Assembly: GCA_947628165.1 (NCBI GenBank)
Contig: CANQYV010000001.1
Coordinates: 76,314-124,602, forward strand
DNA length: 48,289 nt
From: an uncultured Clostridia bacterium
GTDB lineage: Bacteria > Bacillota > Clostridia > Oscillospirales > CAG-272
Reading direction: 5' to 3'
The notes beneath the pieces were generated by a model. The model did not search any database and had not been told where the DNA came from. It saw only the letters and a program-made list of their open reading frames with translations. Every line of letters starts with the position of its first letter. The first letter of the stretch is position 1. Positions 27,866 through 35,789 of the stretch are shown in pieces. A program made the position numbers and the translations under genes.

Positions 27866-28636
27866 GTGGACAAAATGGAAGTCGGGAACAGGCAGTATCA
27901 TATATCTTGCGCCGAGGGCGATATCGGCGGATACGTCATAATCCCCGGAGACCCGGGCAGGTGCGAAAAAATCGCGGAGTATCTCGTCGGCGCGCGTCAT
28001 ATCGCGTCAAACCGCGAGTTCACGACATACACCGGCACGCTTGAAGGCGTGCCCGTCTCCGTGCTCTCGACGGGAATAGGCGGCGCGAGCGCCTCAATCG
28101 CGATGGAGGAGGCCGCGGCGCTCGGGTCGCACACCTTCATCCGAGTCGGGACGTGCGGCGGGATAAACATGGGCGTCTTGGCGGGTGACGCCGTTATCGC
28201 GACTGGCGCCGTCCGCATGGAGGGAACGAGCCGCGAATACGCGCCGATAGAATACCCGGCGGTCGCCGACTTCGGCGTGACGCTTGCGCTCGTCGACGCG
28301 GCGCGCTCGCTCGGCGCGCGTGCCCACACCGGCGTTGTTCAGTGCAAGGATTCGTTTTACGGGCAGCATTCGCCCGCGCGTATGCCTGTTTCGGCTGAGC
28401 TTCAATATAAGTGGGAGGCGTGGAAACGGCTCGGCGTGCTCGCAAGCGAGATGGAGTCCGCCGCGATATTCACCGTTGCCGCAGCGCTCGGAGTCAGGGC
28501 GGGAACCGTGCTTTCCTGCGTCTGGAATCAGGAGCGAAAGGCGGCAGGGTACGACGACCCTGACTGCCACGATACGGACGAGGCAATAAGGATAGCTGTC
28601 GAGGCGATAAAAATTCTTATATCAGGACGGTATTGA
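27866..28636 (+). CDS. udp: Uridine phosphorylase (nucleoside phosphorylase family)
   Basis: [72 protein letters not shown]. Confidence 0.9.
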   Translation: MDKMEVGNRQYHISCAEGDIGGYVIIPGDPGRCEKIAEYLVGARHIASNREFTTYTGTLEGVPVSVLSTGIGGASASIAMEEAAALGSHTFIRVGTCGGINMGVLAGDAVIATGAVRMEGTSREYAPIEYPAVADFGVTLALVDAARSLGARAHTGVVQCKDSFYGQHSPARMPVSAELQYKWEAWKRLGVLASEMESAAIFTVAAALGVRAGTVLSCVWNQERKAAGYDDPDCHDTDEAIRIAVEAIKILISGRY

Positions 28637-28639
28637 CAA

Positions 28640-28909
28640 ATGAACGAAAAAAGCAATGGATCACAGCTCCTTCATCGGCTCGCGAACGTCTTAGCTGTCA
28701 TCATAAGCTGCGCCGTCATTGTCCTTGCTGTTTTGCAGCTGACGAACGTATGGCAGACGGCAGTAAATGTGTGCATACCCCTTATGGGGCTTGAAATGCT
28801 CCTTCAGACGTACAGCCAGTGGGAGAGAAGCCGTAAGACGGCATATTTCACCCTTTTTGCGGCGATATTTGTATTTATCTGCGCTGCCGTAGTTTTCTTT
28901 TTGCCGTAA
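28640..28909 (+). CDS. Small membrane protein, uncharacterised
   Basis: 89-aa ORF with hydrophobic segments (LANVLAVIISCAVIVLAVLQL, FTLFAAIFVFICAAVVFFL) followed by a terminator. Confidence 0.6.
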   Translation: MNEKSNGSQLLHRLANVLAVIISCAVIVLAVLQLTNVWQTAVNVCIPLMGLEMLLQTYSQWERSRKTAYFTLFAAIFVFICAAVVFFLP

Positions 28910-28929
28910 AAGCGGCTTCCTTTTGACCG

Positions 28930-28967
28930 AAAAGCGGGCGATTTTGACTCGCCCGCTTTTATTTTGA
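28930..28967 (+). terminator. Rho-independent terminator
   Basis: AAAAGCGGGCG / CGCCCGCTTTT stem followed by ATTTTG. Confidence 0.85.
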
Positions 28968-29058
28968 AAAAAATTTTTAAGATGACCGAGCATTTTGCCG
29001 GAGATTTGTCACTATATTATGACGGCGCCGAAAGAGAAAAGGAAAAGGGGGTGATGCC

Positions 29059-31701
29059 GTGACCGGATATGAAAAAGAGACCGACGCGCGGCTTGTTGAG
29101 ATGGCAAGGCTTGGCGATAAGGACGCGTTCTGCGAGATCGTGGAGCGTCACAGCGGCGCGGTGTTTGCCGCCGCACGCGAGGTGATCTCCTCGTATCACA
29201 CGGTGGAGGACATAGCGCAGGATACGTTTGTCGACGCGTATCTTTCGCTCGGCAGGCTCTCGGAGCCTTCAAAGCTGCGCCCTTGGCTGACGGCAATCGC
29301 AAGGCGAAAAGCGCTGCACTATGTGACGAGAAGACACTATGAACGCAACATAGAAGAGGCGGAGGAGAACGACGACGAGAGCGCCGACCCGGAGCTTTCA
29401 TTTCTGAGGCACGAAAAGAACCGCGAGGTTCGCGAAACGGTGCTTTCGCTGCCCGAGAAGATGCGGCAGGTCGCAGTCATGTTCTACTTTCATGACATGA
29501 GCGTCAGCGACATCTCGCGCACACTTTCAGTCCCTGCGGGGAGCGTGACGAGAAGGCTGCATGACGCAAGAACAAAACTCAAAGAAAGGCTTGGTTATAT
29601 GAACGAAAATATCAAGAACAAAGTTCCCGCCGATTTTGCGGCGGAGGTAAAGACGCGCCTTGCCGAAATAGAAACTTATTTCGTCGAGAGCGGAGGAAAA
29701 AAGGACGAGCGCTTCAATAAGCTGCTCTCGGACGCGGAGGAATACATAAAAACCGCGCCGGACGAGAACAAAAAGAAGTTCGCGCTCGCAGACCTTTACA
29801 CATTATGGGGATTTTCATTTTCACCCGAAAAAGGGGACGAGGGACAAAGATTAGCGAAGGAAAGCGGCAACGGGCTCGTCATCGCACGTCAGATGATAGA
29901 CGAGATATTTACAGTTGACGATGCAAACGAACGGCTGCGCCGCATTGACGAAGAGATGATACCCGAGATGGAACGCCTCGGCTGCGACGAGGGCAAGGGC
30001 GAGCTTCTGTTCTGGCGCGCACGCGCGCTGCTTGATCTGCGCCGTCCGCTTGACGAGATAGAGCAGACTTTCTCCGAGGCGGCTCGGCTGATCCCGCCGG
30101 AAAAAGTCTATCAGGCGTGCGCCGTGTGCGGACTGCGGACGGTCGCGTTCATGCGCGAGCATTCGTCAGACCCTTATCTCGGATTTTATGTGATGTCGGA
30201 GCAGTATCGGGTTTCGGGGAGCACGCTGCTCTTCATGTCGGAGCCGGGTTTCTCCACTGAAACAATAGCTCACAGTACTCACAAGTGGGACAGTATCACG
30301 TTTTACGCGAGCCGCTTCAGGAGGACATTATACGATATGTCGATGAAGCCTGGCGATATAAAAACCGCCGAAGACGGCGACACGTTCCTGCTCGTTTCAA
30401 ATGACGAGTGCGTATCCGTGCCCGCCGGTGTGTTTGTCGGCTGTATGCACGTCTCATTAAGTCTCACGAACGTATGGAATTTTTACCCCGACACTGCCGA
30501 TGTGTGGTACGCGGACGGCGTCGGCATCGTCAAAGCCGTTTTCTCGAACGAATCTCACAGCGAGACATACGAGCTTTCCGAATACGAAATCAAGGGCGGA
30601 AAAGGACCGTTCCCGCTCGCAGCCGGCAATGTGTGGCACTATGTGAACCGAGAGCTTCCGGAATATATGGCGTCGCTCTACGAATTGTATGTGACGTGGA
30701 CGGACGGCGTGTCTGCAAACCTCTCGGTTGCAACTTCGGTTACGAAGAAAAAGGATATCGACGAGGAGCACGACGCGGACGGCGAATATTTTATTGACAA
30801 ATGCTCAGATCTGTGCGAAGAAGCCTCAACAGATGTTGAAAAGGTCGCGGAAGCGATCGAGCTTTTGCGGTGCGCGGTCCGCAAGAACACGAGCGAGCGC
30901 GACACGCAGACGGCGCTCGGCGGCATTGAATATCTTGAGCGCTTCACGGAATACATGAAGAAATACCGCACCTGCCCGTCGAGCTTCAACACATTTTTAT
31001 GGTCGAGGAAAGACGGCCGCGTGACGGAGCGTGATTGGTATTACAGCTTCGGCCCGTACAGATGGGGCACGCATCACATAGAGGATTGCATCTTCGGCGC
31101 GAAGCCGTACAGGTATCAGGACAACTTCTTCGGTTGCATCTGGGACGACAAATGGGTCGTCGGCTACCACGAGGAGGAGGCGGAGCGTAAGCATCCTTAC
31201 GGCAGGGATGAGACTCACCGCTTCACGTTCGACGTCGTGGACGGCGGGGCCGTCACCGTCGGCGCGGGAACGTTTGAAAACTGCCTGAAGCTGACGATAG
31301 AGTACGGCACGCTCGACGAAGTTCCGAAGGAATCATTCAACAGCACGGGCGGCTCGGTGCTCGGCAAAAAGGAATACTGGCTCGCGCGCGGCGTCGGTAT
31401 AGTCCGCTTCGACTGCGACTTCGGACGCGGAATGAAGACGTCGCTTGAGCTCACCTCGTATAAGAATCCGGCTCACGAGGACGGGTATTTCCCGCTCGCC
31501 GTCGGCTGTGAATGGGAATACGACGAAAAAACGCTCACCTCGCGCGGCTACTGCGCGAAGATAAGGGCAAAGATCCCATGCGGGCACAGCGACAGATTCA
31601 TGATCGCACAGTCGCAGGAATTCTTCTATCGCGGCACCGACGAGGAATACGATGCATTCATAGCCGAGCTCACGAAAAACGGAGAATACCTCTATAATTA
31701 A
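29059..31701 (+). CDS. ECF-type sigma-70 family protein with ~700-aa C-terminal extension (helical linker plus two divergent beta-type domain copies)
   Basis: GTG start with AGGGGGTGAT. Sigma region 2 (LVEMARLGDKDAFCEIVERHSGAVFAAAREVISSYHTVEDIAQDTFVDAYLSLGRL...LRPWLTAIARRKA) and region 4 (VRETVLSLPEKMRQVAVMFYFHDMSVSDISRTLSVPAGSVTRRLHDARTKLKERL). C-terminal copies: CVSVPAGVFVGCMHVSLSL...YADGVGIVKAVF and AVTVGAGTFENCLKLTIEYG...LARGVGIVRFDCDFG. Confidence 0.88.
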   Translation: MTGYEKETDARLVEMARLGDKDAFCEIVERHSGAVFAAAREVISSYHTVEDIAQDTFVDAYLSLGRLSEPSKLRPWLTAIARRKALHYVTRRHYERNIEEAEENDDESADPELSFLRHEKNREVRETVLSLPEKMRQVAVMFYFHDMSVSDISRTLSVPAGSVTRRLHDARTKLKERLGYMNENIKNKVPADFAAEVKTRLAEIETYFVESGGKKDERFNKLLSDAEEYIKTAPDENKKKFALADLYTLWGFSFSPEKGDEGQRLAKESGNGLVIARQMIDEIFTVDDANERLRRIDEEMIPEMERLGCDEGKGELLFWRARALLDLRRPLDEIEQTFSEAARLIPPEKVYQACAVCGLRTVAFMREHSSDPYLGFYVMSEQYRVSGSTLLFMSEPGFSTETIAHSTHKWDSITFYASRFRRTLYDMSMKPGDIKTAEDGDTFLLVSNDECVSVPAGVFVGCMHVSLSLTNVWNFYPDTADVWYADGVGIVKAVFSNESHSETYELSEYEIKGGKGPFPLAAGNVWHYVNRELPEYMASLYELYVTWTDGVSANLSVATSVTKKKDIDEEHDADGEYFIDKCSDLCEEASTDVEKVAEAIELLRCAVRKNTSERDTQTALGGIEYLERFTEYMKKYRTCPSSFNTFLWSRKDGRVTERDWYYSFGPYRWGTHHIEDCIFGAKPYRYQDNFFGCIWDDKWVVGYHEEEAERKHPYGRDETHRFTFDVVDGGAVTVGAGTFENCLKLTIEYGTLDEVPKESFNSTGGSVLGKKEYWLARGVGIVRFDCDFGRGMKTSLELTSYKNPAHEDGYFPLAVGCEWEYDEKTLTSRGYCAKIRAKIPCGHSDRFMIAQSQEFFYRGTDEEYDAFIAELTKNGEYLYN

Positions 31702-31707
31702 AAAATC

Positions 31708-31743
31708 TCGGGGAAGGACTTTTCGTAAAAGATCCTTCCCCGA
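31708..31743 (-). terminator. Terminator-like hairpin at the convergent junction
   Basis: TCGGGGAAGGA / TCCTTCCCCGA stem; on the minus strand followed by GATTTTTTAATT. Confidence 0.7.
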
Positions 31744-31788
31744 ACCCCATTTAAAAAAGTCACCAGAAAGTTCTGAAAAAGAGAGGAG

Positions 31789-31834
31789 TGCGGGGAGAGA
31801 GAAGACTCTTTCAAGAGTTTTCTCTCTCCCCGCA
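31789..31834. terminator. Long hairpin at the convergent junction with recR
   Basis: 22-nt nearly perfect stem TGCGGGGAGAGAGAAGACTCTT / AAGAGTTTTCTCTCTCCCCGCA, loop TC. Confidence 0.7.
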
Positions 31835-31852
31835 TTTACTTGCCTATAGAAT

Positions 31853-32458
31853 TCAAATCTCGCGCCTGCCCTCGAGCGCGCGGTTGAGCGTCACCTCGTC
31901 TGCGTATTCGAGGTCGCCGCCGACGGGGATGCCGTAGGCGAGGCGCGACGTCTTTATCCCGAGAGGGGAGAGCAGCTTTGAGATATACATCGCCGTCGTT
32001 TCACCCTCGACCGTCGGGTTTGTCGCGATGATAACTTCCTTTACCTCGCCGCCCGAGACGCGGCGCAGGAGCATATCGATTGTCAGATCGGACGGAGAGA
32101 CGCCCTGCATCGGAGAAATAACGCCGCCGAGCACATGGTAGAGCCCGTTATACTCGCGAACGCGTTCGAGCGCGATGACGTCGCGCGAATCCTCGACGAC
32201 GCATATCACCGAGCGGTCGCGGTCGGTATCCGAGCAGACGGAGCATATCTCGCCATCTGTCATGTTGCCGCAGACGGAGCAGAGGCGGACGGAGCGCTTC
32301 GCGTCAAGAATGGCGTCCGAAAACGCTTTTGCGTCCTCCTCCGAGAGCTCGAGCACCGAAAAAGCCATCCTGTAAGCAGATTTTTTACCGACGCCGGGCA
32401 GACGCCGGAACTGCTCCGCAAGCCTCTCGATCGGTTCGATATAAAGCGACGGAGACAT
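31853..32458 (-). CDS. recR: Recombination mediator RecR
   Basis: IERLAEQFRRLPGVGKKSAYRMAF, zinc finger CSVCGNMTDGEICSVCSD, VVEDSRDVIALERVREYNGLYHVLGGVISPMQGVSP. Confidence 0.98.
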   Translation of the reverse strand: MSPSLYIEPIERLAEQFRRLPGVGKKSAYRMAFSVLELSEEDAKAFSDAILDAKRSVRLCSVCGNMTDGEICSVCSDTDRDRSVICVVEDSRDVIALERVREYNGLYHVLGGVISPMQGVSPSDLTIDMLLRRVSGGEVKEVIIATNPTVEGETTAMYISKLLSPLGIKTSRLAYGIPVGGDLEYADEVTLNRALEGRREI

Positions 32459-32460
32459 CG

Positions 32461-32808
32461 TCAGAACAGCCCTCCGGGCAGCCCGAGACCGCCCGTTATC
32501 TTCTGCATTTCGGCGGCGTTCGTGTCGTCGACCTGCTTTATCGCCTGATTTACGGCGGCGGTGATTATATCAGCGAGCGTCTCGACGTCGTCGGGGTCTA
32601 CGATCTCCTCAGAGATTTCAAGATCAGAGATGACCTTCTGCCCGCTTATCTTGAGCTTTACCATGCCGCCGCCTGCGGAAATGTCATAAACTCTTGCATC
32701 GAGCTCCTCCTGGAGCTCCTGCATTTGCTCCTGCATCTTCTGCGCCTGACGGATCATCTGGTTCATGTTGGCGGCGCCGCCGCCCGCGTTCGGTATCCTT
32801 GCTTTCAT
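32461..32808 (-). CDS. YbaB/EbfC family nucleoid-associated protein
   Basis: NMNQMIRQAQKMQEQMQELQEELDARVYDISAGGGMVKLKISGQKVISDLEI. dnaX-ybaB-recR synteny. Confidence 0.96.
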   Translation of the reverse strand: MKARIPNAGGGAANMNQMIRQAQKMQEQMQELQEELDARVYDISAGGGMVKLKISGQKVISDLEISEEIVDPDDVETLADIITAAVNQAIKQVDDTNAAEMQKITGGLGLPGGLF

Positions 32809-32831
32809 TTTGTGTCTGCCCTTCGGTGAGA

Positions 32832-34415
32832 TTAGAATGTATCAAGACTGACAGGTCCGTCGGGGCCCTTGTCAAACGAGAGCGATATAATAACGTCGTC
32901 CTCCGGGACGACGCGCCCTTCAAATATCGTGAACAGCTCCGCGAAAAGGGGCTTATTATCGGAGCATATCTTTTCTGTAAACGGATTTGCGCATTCGATG
33001 ACGAATTTGCCGCCCCGAGTATATCCCGTGATGAACTGACGGAACCCGTCAATAAATCCGTTTTTCTCGGCGGCGCGCGCAATAAGCTCGCTGAAATACG
33101 GTATTTTCGCCTTTGCGCCGGCATTTTCGGACTTTTCTTTTGCGGCGTCGTCGGTTTTTACTTCGGGCTCAGGTGCGGGGGAAGAGGGACCGTCCTGCTC
33201 GGGGTCCTTTGCTTTTTTAGCTTTATCCTGCTTTTTTGCGGCAGGAGCAATGACGCCGCCCGCCGCGATAAGCGCGAGCTTATCCTCGACCGATGCGATG
33301 CGGGAAAGCAGCGCGTCGTTTTCGAGCGAGAGCGAGGGGTCGCACATCCTGACGAGCGCAAGCTCTACGGCAAGCCGCTTTGAGCCTGTCTTTTTTGTTA
33401 TTTCAACGGCGGTATCGTCAATCTGCCTGCAATGGTAAAGGATCTCGGGCAGGGAAAAGAGCCCCGCGGTCTCTTTGAGCGCCGCCATAGCGGTTTCGGA
33501 GATATCGAGAAATCTTTCGGGAGATTTCGCCGTTTTGAAAATGAGCATATCGCGGTAAAGCGAGGCGAGCTCATCCCAAAAAACGGAGATATCGCGCCCG
33601 GCGGCGGAAAGCTCGCTTACGGCGGAGAACAGCGCGTCGTAATCGCGGGCGGATATCGCCCTTGCGACTGAGGCGACGCGCTCGTATCCGAGCTTGCCGA
33701 AAACATCCGAGACGAGCGCCTCCGTGATCTTTTCGTGACGTCCGGCGCAGAGCTCGAGGTGCGATATCGCGTCTCTCATGCCGCCGCCTGAAATGCGCGC
33801 TATTTCTTCGAGCGCGCCGCGTTCGGCGGGGATGTCTTCCTGTTTTGTGATATATTCGAGCCTGTCGGCGATGACGGGGACCGTCAGCCTGTGAAATTCA
33901 AACCGCTGGCAGCGGGAAAGTATCGTTTCGGGCAGCTTGTGCAGCTCCGTCGTCGCAAGAATGAATATGACGTGCGCCGGCGGCTCTTCAAGCGTTTTCA
34001 GCAGCGCGTTGTACGCGGAGGGGGAGAGCATGTGCACCTCGTCTACGATATAGACGCGGTACCGCAGCTCCGCGGGGGTGAACACGACCTCGTCGCGGAT
34101 ATCGCGGATGTTGTCGACGCCGTTGTTGCTGGCGGCGTCCATCTCGATGACGTCGACGGCGGCGCCGGACAGTATACTGCGGCACGCGGCGCACTCGTTG
34201 CAGGGGTTGCCGTTTTTCGGATGCTCGCAGTTGACAGCGCGGGAGAGTATTTTTGCACAGGAGGTCTTGCCCGTGCCGCGCGGACCCGAGAAAAGATAGG
34301 CATGGGAAAGGGCGCCGTGCTCGACCTCGTATTTGAGCGTTGAGGTGACGTGCTCCTGTCCCGCAACATCGTCAAAATCGACGGAGCGCCACTTGCGGTA
34401 AAGCGCGAGATGCAT
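32832..34415 (-). CDS. dnaX: DNA polymerase III subunit gamma/tau
   Basis: MHLALYRKWRSVDFDDVAGQEHVTSTLKYEV, AYLFSGPRGTGKTSCAKILSRAVNC, zinc-binding CNECAACRSI, VYIVDEVHMLSPSAYNALLKTLEEPP. ATG at 34415 preceded by AAAAGGGGGGATAT. Confidence 0.97.
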   Translation of the reverse strand: MHLALYRKWRSVDFDDVAGQEHVTSTLKYEVEHGALSHAYLFSGPRGTGKTSCAKILSRAVNCEHPKNGNPCNECAACRSILSGAAVDVIEMDAASNNGVDNIRDIRDEVVFTPAELRYRVYIVDEVHMLSPSAYNALLKTLEEPPAHVIFILATTELHKLPETILSRCQRFEFHRLTVPVIADRLEYITKQEDIPAERGALEEIARISGGGMRDAISHLELCAGRHEKITEALVSDVFGKLGYERVASVARAISARDYDALFSAVSELSAAGRDISVFWDELASLYRDMLIFKTAKSPERFLDISETAMAALKETAGLFSLPEILYHCRQIDDTAVEITKKTGSKRLAVELALVRMCDPSLSLENDALLSRIASVEDKLALIAAGGVIAPAAKKQDKAKKAKDPEQDGPSSPAPEPEVKTDDAAKEKSENAGAKAKIPYFSELIARAAEKNGFIDGFRQFITGYTRGGKFVIECANPFTEKICSDNKPLFAELFTIFEGRVVPEDDVIISLSFDKGPDGPVSLDTF

Positions 34416-34446
34416 TTTATATATCCCCCCTTTTGCAAAATAAAAC

Positions 34447-34750
34447 GGGCTGCATTGTAAGACCATACACCCGGAATTCGAGCATACCCCCATGCGTGTT
34501 AAAAACGGCATCCGCTCGGGAAAGGCGCCCCCGCGGCACATCGAAAGGACCGCTTAATGCTGCTTGGTTCCCCATCTGACATGGTTCACGGCATCCGATT
34601 GCGCGGGACCCATCCTTCAGCGCGGACGCGCGCAGCGCAAGCCGCACGGAAATACCCCTCATCCCGGGGATCTGCCCCTGCATATAGCGGATTTCAGGTA
34701 CAGGGCACCGCTGGCTCCCCGGTTCGTATGGTCTTACAATACAGCCCCCA
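34447..34750 (-). ncRNA. ffs: Signal recognition particle RNA (large, Alu-domain-bearing type)
   Basis: Minus strand contains the helix 8 core GTGAACCATGTCAGATGGGGAACCAAGCAGCATTAAG. Its 5' and 3' ends pair over ~22 bp (GGGCTGTATTGTAAGACCATAC with GTATGGTCTTACAATGCAGCCC). Lies just upstream of dnaX, the typical Firmicutes location. Confidence 0.93.
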
Positions 34751-34838
34751 TAGGAGCATAGACGATTATATCACATAAAAAATGAAAAAGCAATACCCGC
34801 AGGGCTTCAATTTTTCCGTGCCGCAAACGCTTTTTCTC

Positions 34839-34881
34839 AATACCACTTGACAAATATTAAAGAATAAAGTATAATGGTATT
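34839..34881 (+). promoter_or_regulatory. Consensus sigma-A promoter flanked by a 7-bp inverted repeat (candidate operator)
   Basis: TTGACA (34847-34852), 17-bp spacer, TATAAT (34870-34875), flanked by AATACCA (34839-34845) and TGGTATT (34875-34881). Confidence 0.75.
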
Positions 34882-34919
34882 TGTATGATTTCGCTTGAAA
34901 AACGAAAAGAGAAGCTGTA

Positions 34920-35789
34920 ATGAACACGAATACTCTTTACATGATCAGATCCGGTATGGGGTCCATGTCAAAGGGACAGAAACGAATTTCAGAGTACATA
35001 CTCGCGCATTACGAGAAGGCGGCGTACATGACGGCGTCAAAGCTCGGCGAGGCGGCGGGAGTATCGGAATCGACGGTCGTCAGATACGCGGGCGAGCTCG
35101 GGTACGAAGGGTATCCCGAATTTCTCGCCGCCCTGCGCGAATCCGTCAGGTCGATGCTCACCTCGGTGCAGCGCATCGAAATGACGGACGAAATGATAGG
35201 CGACAACGACGTGCTTGAAAAGACGCTCTCAGCCGACGTCGCCCGCATAAAAGCGACGATAGAGGCGAACCGCCCCGAGGATTTCGACCTTGCCATCGAA
35301 AGCATCGTCAACGCGAAAAACATATATATCCTCGGCGCAAAATCGGCGTCTATGCTCGCCGATATGCTCGCATATAATCTTGCGCTTGTATTCGACAACG
35401 TGCGCCACGTCGACGCCTCGTCGGAGAGCTCGGTGCTCGAACAGCTCCTGCGCATAGGTGAAGGCGACGTTCTTGTCGCGATAACGTTCCCGAGATATTC
35501 AAAGCGCACTGTAAAGGGAGTATCGTTCGCAAAGAACCGCGGCGCCGAGATCGTCGGCATAACGGACAGCGTATCGTCGCCGATAGCGCCTATGTCCGAC
35601 AAAATGCTCTTTGCAAAGAGCGATATGGCATCGTTCGTCGACTCGCTCGTTGCTCCGCTTTCGCTCGTAAACGCGATAATTGTGGCGATAAGCCGCAAAA
35701 AGAAAGACGAGCTTGCTGACACGTTCCACGAGCTTGAGAGAATGTGGGACGAATACGACGTATTCGACAAGGATACATATAATGCCTGA
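34920..35789 (+). CDS. MurR/RpiR family transcriptional regulator (HTH plus SIS domain)
   Basis: HTH: MTASKLGEAAGVSESTVVRYAGELGYEGYPEFLAALRE. SIS domain: IYILGAKSASMLADMLAYNLA, GDVLVAITFPRYSKRTVKGVSFAKNRGAEIVGITDS. Confidence 0.94.
   Translation: MNTNTLYMIRSGMGSMSKGQKRISEYILAHYEKAAYMTASKLGEAAGVSESTVVRYAGELGYEGYPEFLAALRESVRSMLTSVQRIEMTDEMIGDNDVLEKTLSADVARIKATIEANRPEDFDLAIESIVNAKNIYILGAKSASMLADMLAYNLALVFDNVRHVDASSESSVLEQLLRIGEGDVLVAITFPRYSKRTVKGVSFAKNRGAEIVGITDSVSSPIAPMSDKMLFAKSDMASFVDSLVAPLSLVNAIIVAISRKKKDELADTFHELERMWDEYDVFDKDTYNA

Noticed and set aside
27409-28000. Overlapping ORFs antisense to the Asp/Cys-rich gene (His/Arg/Ser-rich or Val/Ile-rich repeats)
   Set aside because: Low-complexity reverse reading of the GAC/GAT tract. 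No RBS or motifs.
33222-33228. Second A-rich run in dnaX near the slippery site (GCT AAA AAA GCA)
   Set aside because: Its phase is GCT AAA AAA GCA, so it is not an X XXY YYZ heptamer in the 0 frame. Only the GCA AAA AAG site fits.
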